Shown here: positions 31,852 through 42,270 of the stretch, piece after piece | Layout of the letters: every line of letters starts with the position of its first letter | Numbering within the stretch: the stretch's first letter is position 1 | Origin: Holzapfeliella floricola DSM 23037 = JCM 16512 | GTDB taxonomy: Bacteria; Bacillota; Bacilli; Lactobacillales; Lactobacillaceae | Length of the DNA stretch: 64,000 nucleotides | Reading direction: 5' to 3' | NCBI RefSeq assembly: GCF_001436605.1 | Contig: NZ_AYZL01000020.1 | Coordinates: forward strand, 62,001 to 126,000 | Position numbers and translations under genes: made by a program | The notes under the pieces: generated by a model | What the model was told of the DNA's origin: nothing | What the model saw: only the letters and a program-made list of their open reading frames with translations | Databases searched by the model: none

Positions 31852-32952
31852 ATGCGAGTATTAGTTACTGGTGGCGGAACGGGTGGTCATATCTATCCAA
31901 TGCTAGCTTTAATCAAGAGAATGAAAGAACGTGGCGAGTTAGAGGATGTTCTTTTTGTAGGTAGTAAAAGGGGATTAGAAAGTGACCTTGTTCCCAAAGA
32001 AGGTATTGATTTCAAATCATTAGAAATTCAAGGATTTAAACGTAAATTAACTTTCGATAACTTTAAAACATTAAACCTTTTCTTTAAAAGCGTTCGTGAA
32101 GCAAAGAAAATGATTAAAGAGTTTAAACCAGATGTTGTAATTGGGAGTGGTGGATACGTGAGTGGCGCAGTTGTGTACGCAGCTTCAAGGCTCAAAGTTC
32201 CCACTATTATTCATGAACAAAACTCGGTTGTGGGCATTACTAATAAATTTTTATCTCATTTTGTAACTAAAATTGCCTATGTTTTTGATGGAGCAGCTAC
32301 TCAATTTTCGCAAAAGAAAAAACTAGTTAAAACAGGGAATCCAAGGTCACAAGAAGTTGCCGAAATGACACAGTTTGCTCGACTAACTGACTTTGGCCTA
32401 GAAAATGATGTTCCAACTGTCTTAGTATTTGGGGGATCTCAGGGGTCAAAAGCGCTTAATGATAAAGTGTTAGACACTTTGGATGTCTTAAATCACAAAC
32501 CCTATCAAGTTATGTTTGTAACAGGGCGTCATTATTATAATGAGGTTAAAGAAACAATTGCTAAAGAACAACTAAATGTTCAAAAAAACATTGTCATTAT
32601 GCCATATATTGACAATATGACAGCCATTTTACCAGAAATAACAGCAGTTGTTTCTCGTTCGGGTGCAACGACAATAGCAGAGTTGACAGCTGTTGGAACA
32701 CCGTCTATCTTGATTCCAAGCCCTAATGTAACGCATGATCATCAAACTAAAAATGCACAAGATTTAGAAAAAACCGGTGCCGCAGTAGTGATAGCTGAAA
32801 GTGATTTAAATGATTATAACTTTGTCAGTTCAATTGATCATATTTTGTTAGATGCTTCATATGCTAAAAAAATGTCCTTAGCAGCTAAGAAACATGGTAT
32901 TAGTGATGCAAGTGATAGACTAATTGAGTTGGTACATGATATTACGCAGTAA
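31852..32952 (+). CDS. murG: UDP-GlcNAc:lipid I glycosyltransferase MurG
   Basis: 366 residues. It adds GlcNAc to lipid I, giving lipid II, on the inner membrane face. Motifs: VTGGGTGGHIYPMLAL at the N terminus, GSGGYVSGAVVYAA near 100, FGGSQGSKALND near 190 and SRSGATTIAELTAVGTP near 265. The start ATG follows the murD stop with no gap. Full length. Confidence 0.96.
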   Translation: MRVLVTGGGTGGHIYPMLALIKRMKERGELEDVLFVGSKRGLESDLVPKEGIDFKSLEIQGFKRKLTFDNFKTLNLFFKSVREAKKMIKEFKPDVVIGSGGYVSGAVVYAASRLKVPTIIHEQNSVVGITNKFLSHFVTKIAYVFDGAATQFSQKKKLVKTGNPRSQEVAEMTQFARLTDFGLENDVPTVLVFGGSQGSKALNDKVLDTLDVLNHKPYQVMFVTGRHYYNEVKETIAKEQLNVQKNIVIMPYIDNMTAILPEITAVVSRSGATTIAELTAVGTPSILIPSPNVTHDHQTKNAQDLEKTGAAVVIAESDLNDYNFVSSIDHILLDASYAKKMSLAAKKHGISDASDRLIELVHDITQ

Positions 32953-32980
32953 GTTTAGTGAAAATAGGTGGTGATTTATC

Positions 32981-33853
32981 ATGGGACGTCATAAGAAGAA
33001 AAACTCGTCGTCTTCAAAGTTCACAAAAAAAGATCCACGGCAAGAATTAGATGGTTGGATTAGCCAGAAAAATCAAGACGTCAAGAATAAGCCGGAAAGA
33101 GCTAGCCAACGCTTAACTCAATTAAAAGTTCAAAGACGACGTTCTTTAATTAAAAAGCTGGTTTTGATATTCACGATTGCAACATTGGTTATATTAGCAA
33201 GTATCTACTATATGTCCCCAATATCAAATGTTAGCAAAGTTGATATAAATTCTGAAAATATCATTTCGAAAGAAGAACTTGAAAAATTAGTGATTTTCAA
33301 TCCAAATGATAAAGTATTGATTGCCTATTTTAATCAAGGAACATTAAGTCAAAAAGTCAATGAAACTTATCCATCTATTGCAAGATTAGATTTAAAAATC
33401 ACTAATTATAACGAATTGAATATGACAGCTGTTCCTGCTGAAGTTATCGGGTATCTCCAAAATGCTTCTGGATATCAACGCATAGTGACGGATGGTAGAG
33501 TATCTCCAGAAAATGTTGAAAACCCTAAGGACCACATTATTTATTTCGGATTTCAAGGAGATAATCAAAAAGATAGACTTCTACAGAGCGTTGGCTTATT
33601 CAATCGGCTGTCAGACAAAGTGAAAACAGAAGTAGCCAAGATTCGAGTTGATGGATTAAAACAAAATCAAATTATATTTGTTATGAAAGATGGTAACATT
33701 ATATTAGGAAATCAAGATACAATTGTTGATAAATCAAGTTATTACGATAAAATGAAGGAAAAGCTAGATAACAAAAAGTATTTGATTGATTTAGAAGTAG
33801 GCTATTTTGCACAACCATTATCAGATGAAACAGAAAAAAACTATAATAATTAG
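32981..33853 (+). CDS. divIB: Cell division protein DivIB (FtsQ)
   Basis: 290 residues: a basic cytoplasmic tail (1-57), one membrane helix (about 58-77) and an extracellular FtsQ-type region beginning with the POTRA segment ISNVSKVDINSENIIS. Together with FtsL and DivIC it regulates the septal synthase. AGGTGGTG precedes ATG 32981. Last gene before a gap in front of ftsA. Confidence 0.92.
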   Translation: MGRHKKKNSSSSKFTKKDPRQELDGWISQKNQDVKNKPERASQRLTQLKVQRRRSLIKKLVLIFTIATLVILASIYYMSPISNVSKVDINSENIISKEELEKLVIFNPNDKVLIAYFNQGTLSQKVNETYPSIARLDLKITNYNELNMTAVPAEVIGYLQNASGYQRIVTDGRVSPENVENPKDHIIYFGFQGDNQKDRLLQSVGLFNRLSDKVKTEVAKIRVDGLKQNQIIFVMKDGNIILGNQDTIVDKSSYYDKMKEKLDNKKYLIDLEVGYFAQPLSDETEKNYNN

Positions 33854-33881
33854 ATTTAGCAGTATCATAATAATTCTAAAT

Positions 33882-33908
33882 TATGATAAAATTTAGTTTA
33901 GACTAAAT
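33882..33908 (+). promoter_or_regulatory. Candidate ftsA promoter with adjacent palindrome
   Basis: TATGAT at 33882-33887 is a possible -10 (no good -35). It is followed at once by the perfect inverted repeat ATTTAGT (33891-33897), TTAG, ACTAAAT (33902-33908), which would lie at the transcription start. Either an operator or a 5' hairpin. No T-run follows. Confidence 0.4.
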
Positions 33909-33938
33909 AATCCACGCTAATGTATAGGGGGATAAATT

Positions 33939-35339
33939 TTGAGTAATCAAAAGTTAGTTGTTGGTTTAGATATTGGTACTAAAAATGTCAAAGCAACAAT
34001 TGCTGATATTTCTTCTAATGATATTCGTATTATTGGAGTTTCCTCTGTTAAAACTCAGGGATTAGATAAAGGCAATATTGTTGATATTAATCAAACAGCA
34101 GAAGCAATTAAACAAGTATTAAGCAACGTTGAAGAAAAAGCTGGTACGCATAATATTAAGCAAGTAGTAACAGCTATTCCTGCTAATATGCTACAGTTGA
34201 AAATTATTGAGACAGAATATCAAATTGATCAAGAAGCTAGAGAAATTGACAACCAAGATGTTGAACGGGCTTTAAACCAAGCCTTCGAATTTTATTTGGA
34301 TCAAGATAAAGCGGTCGTTAGTTTTACACCACTTTATTTTAAAGTTAACGGATTAGGCAATGTCGGTGATCCAAGACGTATGATGGGAAAAGTTCTTGCA
34401 GTTAAAGGTACCATGATGTCAGCACCTAAATACCTCATGCATAATTTAAAAAAAGCAATCGAAACTGCGGGTTACCAAAGTCAAAGCTTTGTTGCAGCAC
34501 CTTTAGCTTTTTCATCTGTTGCATTAACAGATGACGAAAAAGAATTTGGTACTATTTTACTGGATATTGGCGGGGGGCAAACAACTGCTTCTGTCATTCA
34601 AAGTAATCAGTTAAGGTATGCATTTGTAGACCTGGAGGCTGGAAGTGATATTACAAATGACATTGCAGTTGTTTTGAATACATCCAAAAATTCAGCGGAA
34701 CAAATAAAAATTGATTTTGGTAATGCGATGGAATCTCAAACTCGTGTTGAAGATACTTTTTCAGTTGAAAAAATTGGTCAAAAGAATTTAGATATTGTGG
34801 ACGAAAGGTATCTATCGCAAATTATTGGTGCGCGTGTTGATCAAATATTAGATAATGTTGGTTCAGCTTTGTATCGCCATGATTTACTTGAAGCTCCTGG
34901 GGGTATTGTGATATCCGGTGGAAGTGCTGAACTAGCAGGTCTAGAAGAGTTTGTTCAAAACTTTTATGGTATCCAAACGCGAATTTATAGTCCAGATCGA
35001 ATGGGCATGAGACATCCAGAATACACAAATGTATATGGTATTATTGACTATATGTCTCAATTAAAGGATATTGACCGTTTAATTAATCACCTAATTAGTG
35101 TTAATATAGATGGTAAAGGTGTTAGTGTTAACGTTGATAAAAGAAGTAACAATTTGTTTAGTAAATTTAATAAACCTAATGCTTCTAACAATTCTAGTGA
35201 CGAACAAGAACAAGTACATAATGATTCTGAAAAGCCATCAGAAAACAACTCTTCTTCTACTCAACAGAATTCAAATAATAAACAACCTAAGCAAGGAAAA
35301 CAAAAACTCAAAAATTTCTGGAGTAAATTTTTTGACTAA
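33939..35339 (+). CDS. ftsA: Cell division protein FtsA
   Basis: Actin-fold protein that ties FtsZ to the membrane; 466 residues. N-terminal [14 protein letters not shown], 1C-type insertion, [15 protein letters not shown] near 205 and [14 protein letters not shown] near 325. A long Ser/Asn/Gln-rich linker precedes the C-terminal amphipathic helix LKNFWSKFF. The start is TTG 33939 with AGGGGG about eight bases upstream. It lies before ftsZ, separated by about 20 bases. Confidence 0.94.
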   Translation: MSNQKLVVGLDIGTKNVKATIADISSNDIRIIGVSSVKTQGLDKGNIVDINQTAEAIKQVLSNVEEKAGTHNIKQVVTAIPANMLQLKIIETEYQIDQEAREIDNQDVERALNQAFEFYLDQDKAVVSFTPLYFKVNGLGNVGDPRRMMGKVLAVKGTMMSAPKYLMHNLKKAIETAGYQSQSFVAAPLAFSSVALTDDEKEFGTILLDIGGGQTTASVIQSNQLRYAFVDLEAGSDITNDIAVVLNTSKNSAEQIKIDFGNAMESQTRVEDTFSVEKIGQKNLDIVDERYLSQIIGARVDQILDNVGSALYRHDLLEAPGGIVISGGSAELAGLEEFVQNFYGIQTRIYSPDRMGMRHPEYTNVYGIIDYMSQLKDIDRLINHLISVNIDGKGVSVNVDKRSNNLFSKFNKPNASNNSSDEQEQVHNDSEKPSENNSSSTQQNSNNKQPKQGKQKLKNFWSKFFD

Positions 35340-35359
35340 TAATTGGAGGCACATATTTT

Positions 35360-36718
35360 ATGGATTTTTCATTTGATTCACAAGATACAAATAACGCCAT
35401 CATCAAGGTGATTGGTGTCGGGGGTGCTGGAGGAAATGCAGTTAACCGAATGATTGATGAAGATGTACAAGGCGTACAATTTATCGTTGCAAACACTGAT
35501 GTGCAAGCATTAGAAAGTTCAAAAGCTGAAACAAAAATACAGTTAGGTCCTAAACTAACACGTGGACTAGGTGCTGGTTCTAATCCAGAAGTTGGAGAAA
35601 GCGCTGCAGAAGAAAGTGCACAAGCTATTGAAGATGAATTAAAAGGCGCTGATATGATTTTTGTAACAGCCGGAATGGGAGGCGGAACCGGTACAGGTGC
35701 AGCTCCAGTTGTTGCTAAAATTGCTAAAGAAACAGGTGCTTTAACTGTTGGTGTTGTGACCAGACCGTTCCTATTTGAAGGACCCAAGAGAAGCAAAAAT
35801 GCCGCTCAAGGAATTTCAAATATGAAAGAGTTTGTTGACACATTGGTTATTATTGCAAACAACCGTTTACTTGAAATTGTTGACAAAAAGACACCAATGC
35901 TTGAAGCCTTTAAAGAAGCAGATAATGTTTTACGTCAAGGTGTTCAAGGAATTTCAGACTTGATTACATCAACAGATTACGTGAACTTAGACTTTGCTGA
36001 TGTTAAAACAGTTATGCAAAATCAAGGTTCTGCTTTAATGGGGATTGGTTATGCTACAGGCGAAAATCGTACAGTTGAAGCTACTAAAAAAGCTATTTCA
36101 TCACCGCTACTTGAAGTTTCAATTGATGGTGCAAAACAAGTATTATTAAATATTACAGGTGGACCTGATTTAACATTGTTTGAAGCACAAGATGCTTCAA
36201 GTATTGTTAGCCAGTCAGCTGGTGATGATATTAATATTATCTTTGGTACGTCAATTAACGAAAGTTTGGGAGACGAAGTTGTTGTCACTGTGATTGCAAC
36301 GGGTATTGAAAATGGTGATAGCGTTAAGCCTTCAATCACAAAAGAATCACTCAATACACGTCCACAACCTACTTTAAATTCAAGTAGTCAAGCAGAAACT
36401 CACGCGGCATATTCACAACAAGAACTTCAAAAAGAAACTGAAGTATCACCAAAAGCAGAACCTAAGAAAGAATTCACTTTTGATACTAATCGTGAAGATG
36501 GTACCGAAAGAAATACTTTTGATCCAACTTCTGATTGGAAAGAAAGTCAAGAGTCTAAAAGTTTTGATACTTATTCAGATGATGATACTGAAAGCAATCC
36601 ATTTGGAAGCTTTAGAACAGAAAAAGATGAGAGTACAGTAAATACAGACGTTGAAACACATCAAGATGATGATAATAACTTACCACCGTTCTTTAGACGC
36701 CGCAAAAATAAATTTTAA
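35360..36718 (+). CDS. ftsZ: Cell division GTPase FtsZ
   Basis: Tubulin homologue that forms the Z ring; 452 residues. The GTP-binding signature GGGTGTGAA is at residues 107-115, the T7 loop [11 protein letters not shown] in the middle, and the conserved C-terminal tail NLPPFFRRR near the end, which binds FtsA and SepF. The linker between (about 320-430) is long, acidic and low-complexity. Strong GGAGG before ATG 35360. Confidence 0.97.
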   Translation: MDFSFDSQDTNNAIIKVIGVGGAGGNAVNRMIDEDVQGVQFIVANTDVQALESSKAETKIQLGPKLTRGLGAGSNPEVGESAAEESAQAIEDELKGADMIFVTAGMGGGTGTGAAPVVAKIAKETGALTVGVVTRPFLFEGPKRSKNAAQGISNMKEFVDTLVIIANNRLLEIVDKKTPMLEAFKEADNVLRQGVQGISDLITSTDYVNLDFADVKTVMQNQGSALMGIGYATGENRTVEATKKAISSPLLEVSIDGAKQVLLNITGGPDLTLFEAQDASSIVSQSAGDDINIIFGTSINESLGDEVVVTVIATGIENGDSVKPSITKESLNTRPQPTLNSSSQAETHAAYSQQELQKETEVSPKAEPKKEFTFDTNREDGTERNTFDPTSDWKESQESKSFDTYSDDDTESNPFGSFRTEKDESTVNTDVETHQDDDNNLPPFFRRRKNKF

Positions 36719-36753
36719 TAAATTATGATTAGAAATATTTAGGAGGAATCATT

Positions 36754-37185
36754 ATGGCTTTTGAAAAATTTGAAAAATTCTTTGGTTTTGGAGACGAAGA
36801 TATTGAACAAGAAACTTATGATTACGAAAAAGAAAATGATTACCATCAAAACGAAACTAATAACACAAAAAGAGACAATGTGGTCCCTTTGAATTCTGAT
36901 AAAAAACCTTCAAATAAGATTTTTTTATTTGAACCTAGAGTTTATTCAGATGCCAAAAACGTGGCAGAGCAAGTTTTGAATAATGGTGCATGTATCATTA
37001 ACTTTTCAAGAATGGAAGACGACCAAGCAAAAAGAGTTGTTGACTTTTTAACAGGTACAGTTTACTCATTAAACGGTAAAATTGAACGTGTTGGCGATAA
37101 AATTTTTCTAGCCACTCCTCCTAAATTCGAAATCGATGGTAAAATTACAAAAATGATGGAACAAAATAAGGATGATTTAGATTAA
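36754..37185 (+). CDS. sepF: Cell division protein SepF
   Basis: 143 residues. N-terminal amphipathic membrane helix (AFEKFEKFFGF), acidic linker, then the SepF core starting IFLFEPRVYSDAKNVA with GACIINFSRMEDDQAKRVVDFL. It bundles FtsZ filaments and anchors them to the membrane. AGGAGG precedes ATG 36754. Its stop shares a base with the yggT start. Confidence 0.94.
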   Translation: MAFEKFEKFFGFGDEDIEQETYDYEKENDYHQNETNNTKRDNVVPLNSDKKPSNKIFLFEPRVYSDAKNVAEQVLNNGACIINFSRMEDDQAKRVVDFLTGTVYSLNGKIERVGDKIFLATPPKFEIDGKITKMMEQNKDDLD

Positions 37186-37475
37186 TGGCTGATTTTATTA
37201 TTTTTATTTATAAAATAATACATTTTGTGCTTAACATTTACTCTATTCTTATCATAATAGATGCACTTTTAAGTTGGGTTCCAGCTTTAAAAAACGGCAG
37301 TTTGGGACGTTTACTTGGTAAATTGGTAGATCCTTATATTGGTACTATTGAAAGATATGTTCCGGCAATTGGTGGCATTAGTTTTGCACCAGTCATTGGT
37401 GTTTTTGTGCTATATCTAGCACAAAACTATGTTTTACCTAATTTCTTTTTATTAATCTGGAGGTTATTAGGTTAA
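37185..37475 (+). CDS. yggT: YggT family membrane protein
   Basis: 96 residues, two membrane segments and the family motif LLSWVPALKNGSLGRLLGKLVDPYIG (seen as Ser-Trp-Val-Pro and Asp-Pro-Tyr). YggT proteins follow sepF in Firmicutes (ylmG of Bacillus); the function is not settled but is linked to division or envelope. Starts at ATG overlapping the sepF stop. Confidence 0.9.
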   Translation: MADFIIFIYKIIHFVLNIYSILIIIDALLSWVPALKNGSLGRLLGKLVDPYIGTIERYVPAIGGISFAPVIGVFVLYLAQNYVLPNFFLLIWRLLG

Positions 37476-38305
37476 TGAAATTACAAGCAAGTAACTTCTA
37501 TAGTTTTTTTGAGACCAATGAACATAAAACAATAAACTATTTAGTGGGTTTGATTAATCAAACTCACTTTTCATATGGTGGAAAAATCCTAACTCCTTTT
37601 TTAACTCTAAGGGAACAGTTTATTTTAAGTCAGCTGTTGAAAGTTTCTAAAACTGAATGCTACGTTAGCTTTTTTGGTGGATATAAATCTATTGATGGGG
37701 AAGCTGAGCGAAAAAGGGCTTTGCTATTTAGCGATAAACAAACTTCTATTGATGATGTTTCATTTGAGATAAACGCGTTTGAAATTAGTTATAATAGCAA
37801 ATTCAATGAGTTGTCTCATGGTAAAATTTATGCAGCATTACATCAATTGGGTGTTGAATTTAATTCGTTTGGTGATATTGTCAATCAAGGCAGTACCTGG
37901 CAATTTTTTGTTAATCAAACAATGGCAGACTATGCTGAACAAGAGTTAACATCAATTTTTAAAATAAAAATCAAACTGATAAATGTACCATTAGAAGAAG
38001 TTATAATACCTGACCAAAATTATGAAGAAACTTCAATTCTAACAAGTTCAAAGAGAATTGATAATTTAATTGCCTCGGCTACCAATCAAAGTCGTTCTGC
38101 CGTTAAGCAATTGGTTGAATCATCAGCCGTTAAGCGTAATTGGGTGGCGCTGCTACCTAAACAGTTATCTTCTTCAATCTTACCTGGAGACTATATTAGT
38201 GTGCGACACTTTGGTCGCTTTCAGTTTGTGGTTGAAGAAGGCGAAACAAAACGTGGAAAGCATCGGCTAAGGCTTAAATTGTGGAGGACCAAGAAAAGGG
38301 GATAA
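37475..38305 (+). CDS. ylmH: RNA-binding S4-domain protein YlmH
   Basis: 276 residues, with the YlmH N-terminal region and a C-terminal S4 RNA-binding domain (RIDNLIASATNQSRSAVKQL through RHFGRFQFV). YlmH of Bacillus has been linked to rescue of stalled ribosomes. It lies between yggT and divIVA, the conserved order. Start overlaps the yggT stop by one base. Confidence 0.9.
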   Translation: MKLQASNFYSFFETNEHKTINYLVGLINQTHFSYGGKILTPFLTLREQFILSQLLKVSKTECYVSFFGGYKSIDGEAERKRALLFSDKQTSIDDVSFEINAFEISYNSKFNELSHGKIYAALHQLGVEFNSFGDIVNQGSTWQFFVNQTMADYAEQELTSIFKIKIKLINVPLEEVIIPDQNYEETSILTSSKRIDNLIASATNQSRSAVKQLVESSAVKRNWVALLPKQLSSSILPGDYISVRHFGRFQFVVEEGETKRGKHRLRLKLWRTKKRG

Positions 38306-38311
38306 GAAACA

Positions 38312-38998
38312 ATGAATTTAACACCAAAAGACATTCATGAAAAAGATTTTCAAAGGAAAATGTGGGGATATGATCCTGATCAAGTCGACGAATTTTTAGA
38401 TCAAGTTATTGTTGACTATAGTGATTTACTAAAAGAAGTTGATCAGTTGAAGCAAGAGCGACAAATAATGCATCAACAACTTGATGAGTATGACCATAAA
38501 AAGAATTCTCTAAATGACTCTATTATTAGTGCCCAGGAAGTAGCAACACAAATCAAGAATCAAGCGCAAACAGATTCTAATAAGCTTGTTTCAGAGGCTA
38601 AACAGTATGTTGAATCATTAAAAGAAGAAACTAGTCAAAGACTCCAACATGAAGAATCACAGGCACAATCAAAAATCAAGTCATTGAATAATGACTATGA
38701 ATTGCTTAAACAAAGAATACTTGAAACAAGACAAGAATACGGTCAATTATTACAGACACAACTTGAAGAATTTCAAAGTGATGACTGGCAATATTTCCTA
38801 GATAAATATTTTGGCCGTCAACGTATATACCCAGCAAATGGCGAAGAACCTATTTCTGTAAATGACCTTGACACAAGCGATGATCAAGAGGTACAATCTG
38901 AACATAATAACCGGTCATCGGAAGATACAAATACGGAAAAGTCAAATGATGACGGTCCAGTAATCGTATTTCCTGATGATTATAAAAAACAAAACTAA
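38312..38998 (+). CDS. divIVA: Cell division initiation protein DivIVA
   Basis: 228 residues. The N-terminal membrane-curvature domain (LTPKDIHEKDFQRKMWGYDPDQVDEFL) is nearly canonical and is followed by a long coiled coil (about residues 40-165) and an acidic, disordered tail. It gathers at curved septal membranes. In a genome region lacking minC/minD it cannot here be assumed to place Min proteins. A possible ileS promoter lies in its last 130 bases. Confidence 0.94.
   Translation: MNLTPKDIHEKDFQRKMWGYDPDQVDEFLDQVIVDYSDLLKEVDQLKQERQIMHQQLDEYDHKKNSLNDSIISAQEVATQIKNQAQTDSNKLVSEAKQYVESLKEETSQRLQHEESQAQSKIKSLNNDYELLKQRILETRQEYGQLLQTQLEEFQSDDWQYFLDKYFGRQRIYPANGEEPISVNDLDTSDDQEVQSEHNNRSSEDTNTEKSNDDGPVIVFPDDYKKQN
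38868..38897 (+). promoter_or_regulatory. Candidate promoter inside divIVA for the ileS T-box transcript
   Basis: TTGACA (38868-38873), 18 bases, TACAAT (38892-38897). No room for a promoter exists between the divIVA stop and the leader, so the promoter must be inside divIVA or the transcript must come from upstream. Confidence 0.4.
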
Positions 38999-38999
38999 G

Positions 39000-39206
39000 A
39001 TGAATAGTAGTGGCTTAAAGTCGATTAAAGCGAGTTGGTGATGGTGAAAGCCCAACAATTATAGATTTAAAAAGTCCATCAGCTGTTGTAACATTTTAGC
39101 GTGATGATATACGATACATATCAATTAAGTGGTATAAAAGTTTGTTTTATACAATTTAGGTGGTAACGCGAAGCTTTCGTCCTATATAGGGTGAAAGCTT
39201 TTTTAT
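39000..39206 (+). ncRNA. T-box leader controlling ileS
   Basis: A short stem I with distal hairpin GTTGG ... CCAAC around GTGATGGTGAAAG (about 39034-39056) is followed by an Ile-codon-containing stretch (AATTATAG). The T-box AATTTAGGTGGTAACGCG lies at 39153-39170. The terminator stem AAGCTTTC (39171-39178) with GAAAGCTT (39193-39200) and T-run lies 20 bases before ileS. Stem I appears more compact than in the valS leader, and I could not choose the specifier between ATT and ATA. Confidence 0.92.
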
Positions 39207-39225
39207 TTTAAAAGGGGGAACTAAC

Positions 39226-42006
39226 ATGAAATTAAAAGAAACTTTGAATCTAGGAAAAACTAAATTTCCAATGCGAGGAAATCTTCCAAATCGTGAAGGT
39301 CAATGGCAAGAAGACTGGCGTGAAAATAAACTATATGAAAAACGTTTAGAACTAAATGAAGGTAAACCTCAATTTATCTTACATGATGGACCTCCTTTTG
39401 CTAATGGTAATATCCACATGGGACATGCCTTAAACAAAATTAGTAAAGATTTTGTTGTGCGATATAAATCAATGACAGGTTACTCAACACCATTTATTCC
39501 AGGTTGGGATACTCACGGACTACCTATCGAACAACAACTTGCTAAAAAAGGTGTTAACCGCAAAGAAATCTCACTTTCAGAATATCGTGACATGTGTCGT
39601 GACTTTGCAATGAACGAAGTTAACAAACAACGTGAAGACTTCAAACGCTTAGGTGTAGCTGCTGATTGGGATAATCCATACATCACATTGCAACCTGAAT
39701 ATGAAGCCGAAGAGGTTAAAGTGTTTGGTCAAATGTATGAAAATGGTTACATCTACAAAGGTAAAAAACCGGTGTATTGGTCACCATCTTCTGAATCCAC
39801 ACTTGCTGAAGCAGAAATTGAATATAAAGACGTTAAGTCACCATCTATGTATGTAGCATTTGACATTTTAGATGGGAAAGGTGTTCTAGATGAAGATGCC
39901 AAATTAATTATTTGGACAACAACACCATGGACAATCCCATCAAACTTAGCCATTGCCGTAAATCCTCATTTTGATTATGCAGTTGTTGAAGCTGATGGTA
40001 ACAAATATGTGATTGCACAAGATTTACTTGAAACTGTTAGCGAAACTTTAGGCTTTGAAGATGTCAAAGTTTTAAAAACAATCAAGGGACAAGACCTAGA
40101 ATATGTTAAGGCTAAACACCCATTATATGACCGTGAATCACTTGTTATTTTGGGAGATCACGTCACACTAGATAGTGGTACTGGTTTAGTTCATACAGCT
40201 CCAGGCCACGGGGCAGATGACTTTATCGCAGGTATGAAATATAACTTGCCTGTGTTATCACCAATTGATGAATCTGGTCACTATACTGATGAAGCACCTG
40301 GATTTGAAGGTGTATTCTATGACGATGGTAACAAAATGGTAACTGATAAGCTAAAAGAAAACGGCTCACTACTTAAACTATCATTCTTCACTCACAGTTA
40401 CCCACATGACTGGAGAACTAAAAAACCAGTTATTTTCCGTGCGACAACGCAATGGTTTGCCTCAATCGAACCCTTTAGAAAAGCCATTTTAGCTGAAATC
40501 GATAAAGTTAACTTCTTACCTGAATGGGGTAAAACAAGACTTTACAATATGATTCGTGACCGTGGTGACTGGGTAATTTCTCGTCAACGTGCATGGGGTG
40601 TACCACTACCAATCTTCTATGCTGAAAATGGTGACGCTATCATCACAAAAGAAACAATTGCACATGTAGCAGACCTATTTTCAAAAGAAGGTTCAAATAT
40701 TTGGTATAAAAAAACAGCCAAAGAATTGTTACCAGAAGGATTCACTTATGAAGGTAGTCCAAACGGTGGGTTCACAAAAGAAAATGATATCATGGACGTT
40801 TGGTTTGATTCAGGTTCATCACATACAGCTGTTTTACAAGCTCGTCCTGAAGTAAGCTATCCTGCTGATCTTTATTTAGAAGGATCAGATCAATACCGTG
40901 GTTGGTTTAACTCAAGTATCATCACAAGTGTCGCTGTTCATGGACAAGCACCATACAAGTCATTGCTTTCACAAGGATTTGTGTTGGATGGTCAAGGACG
41001 TAAGATGAGTAAATCTCTAGGAAACGTTATTGAACCAAACAAAGTTATTAAACAAATGGGTGCTGAAATTATCCGTCTATGGGTTTCATCAGTTGACTCA
41101 AGTGCAGATGTTGCAGTTTCAATGGAAATCTTGCAACAAGTATCTGAAGTTTACCGTAAAATCCGTAATACAATGCGTTACATGCTATCAAATACAACTG
41201 ATTTTAATCCAAAAGAAAATCGTGTTGCTTTTGAAGATATGCCAGGTGCCGATCAATATATTGAAGTTCGCCTAAATCAAGTAGTCAAAGCAGTTGAAGA
41301 AGCTTATGAAAATTATGACTTTAATGATGTTTATAAACTAGTTTTTGAATTTATTACAAATGATTTATCAGCCTTTTACTTAGACTTTGCCAAAGACGTT
41401 GTTTATATTGAATCAGCTGATTCTAAAGCTCGTCGTACAATGCAAACGGTTATGTATGATGTTTTAGTGAAATTAACGAAATTAATTACACCTATTTTGA
41501 CTCATACAGCTGAAGAAGTGTGGTCATTCTTGAAGGAACCTGAAGAATATGTACAATTAGCTGAAATGCCAGAAGTTGAAACTTTTGAAAATGAAGCTGA
41601 ACTACTTGAAAAATGGCAAGCATTTATGAAATTCCGTCATAATGTTTTAAAATCTCTTGAAGAAGCTAGAAATCAAAAAGTAATTGGTAAATCACTAGAA
41701 TCTAAAGTGACAATTCATCCTAATTCAGAATTGAAGTCATTGTTAGGTAGCTTGAATTCAGATGTTCGTGTATTATTGATTACATCAGAACTTGTTGTAA
41801 GTGATGAGCAAGCACCAGAAAATGCTGACCACTATGAAGATATGGCAGTCGTTGTTGAACACGCTGATGGCGAAGTTTGTCCAAGATGTCGTAAAGTATG
41901 TACAGATACAGGTGTTGATGAAAAATTACCTGAATTATGTGCTCGCTGTGCTAAAATTGTAGAAGCTGATTTCCCAGAAGCAGTAGCAGAAGGATTTGAA
42001 GATTAA
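39226..42006 (+). CDS. ileS: Isoleucyl-tRNA synthetase
   Basis: Class I synthetase of 926 residues with editing domain. HIGH-type motif in [15 protein letters not shown] near residue 60, KMSKS in [14 protein letters not shown] near 595, and a C-terminal zinc site with CPRC and CARC pairs near 885-910. AAGGGGG precedes ATG 39226. The stop overlaps the start of the cold-shock gene. Regulated by the upstream T-box. Confidence 0.97.
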   Translation: MKLKETLNLGKTKFPMRGNLPNREGQWQEDWRENKLYEKRLELNEGKPQFILHDGPPFANGNIHMGHALNKISKDFVVRYKSMTGYSTPFIPGWDTHGLPIEQQLAKKGVNRKEISLSEYRDMCRDFAMNEVNKQREDFKRLGVAADWDNPYITLQPEYEAEEVKVFGQMYENGYIYKGKKPVYWSPSSESTLAEAEIEYKDVKSPSMYVAFDILDGKGVLDEDAKLIIWTTTPWTIPSNLAIAVNPHFDYAVVEADGNKYVIAQDLLETVSETLGFEDVKVLKTIKGQDLEYVKAKHPLYDRESLVILGDHVTLDSGTGLVHTAPGHGADDFIAGMKYNLPVLSPIDESGHYTDEAPGFEGVFYDDGNKMVTDKLKENGSLLKLSFFTHSYPHDWRTKKPVIFRATTQWFASIEPFRKAILAEIDKVNFLPEWGKTRLYNMIRDRGDWVISRQRAWGVPLPIFYAENGDAIITKETIAHVADLFSKEGSNIWYKKTAKELLPEGFTYEGSPNGGFTKENDIMDVWFDSGSSHTAVLQARPEVSYPADLYLEGSDQYRGWFNSSIITSVAVHGQAPYKSLLSQGFVLDGQGRKMSKSLGNVIEPNKVIKQMGAEIIRLWVSSVDSSADVAVSMEILQQVSEVYRKIRNTMRYMLSNTTDFNPKENRVAFEDMPGADQYIEVRLNQVVKAVEEAYENYDFNDVYKLVFEFITNDLSAFYLDFAKDVVYIESADSKARRTMQTVMYDVLVKLTKLITPILTHTAEEVWSFLKEPEEYVQLAEMPEVETFENEAELLEKWQAFMKFRHNVLKSLEEARNQKVIGKSLESKVTIHPNSELKSLLGSLNSDVRVLLITSELVVSDEQAPENADHYEDMAVVVEHADGEVCPRCRKVCTDTGVDEKLPELCARCAKIVEADFPEAVAEGFED

Positions 42007-42212
42007 TGATAAAAGGAATAGTTCAAGAATTCGATTTGAAAAAAGGATTCGGATTTATCTATGATGAATTTATGGATACTGATTATTTTGTGCATTATAC
42101 AGCTATTACAACCGATGGTTTTAAGACCTTAAAACCTGAACAAAATGTCGAATTCCAATTAGCTAAAGGCCCTAAGGGGTACCAAGCAATCAATGTTACA
42201 GTTTTAGATTAA
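42006..42212 (+). CDS. Cold-shock domain protein
   Basis: 68-residue single cold-shock domain that binds single-stranded RNA or DNA. RNP1 is KGFGFIY and RNP2 is DYFVHYTAI; the basic surface is somewhat more acidic than usual and the N terminus is IKGIVQEFDLKKG rather than the usual MxxGTVKWFN. Start overlaps the ileS stop, so it is coupled to ileS and shares its T-box control, an unusual setting for this family. Confidence 0.85.
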   Translation: MIKGIVQEFDLKKGFGFIYDEFMDTDYFVHYTAITTDGFKTLKPEQNVEFQLAKGPKGYQAINVTVLD

Positions 42213-42216
42213 AGTA

Positions 42217-42256
42217 AAAGAAAAAGTTGAATATTCAGCTTTTTCTTTTCTTTTTT
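42217..42256 (+). terminator. Terminator after the ileS-csp unit
   Basis: A long A/T-rich stem, AAAGAAAAAGTTGA with TCAGCTTTTTCTTT, four-base loop ATAT, then a T-rich tail; starts five bases after the stop. Confidence 0.85.
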
Positions 42257-42270
42257 ATCAGGAGGAAAAA

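Noticed and set aside
35300-35796. Long minus-strand open frame opposite the ftsZ 5' end
   Set aside because: Its protein is Ala/Pro/Ser-rich with no ribosome site or known family; it mirrors the conserved ftsZ coding sequence.
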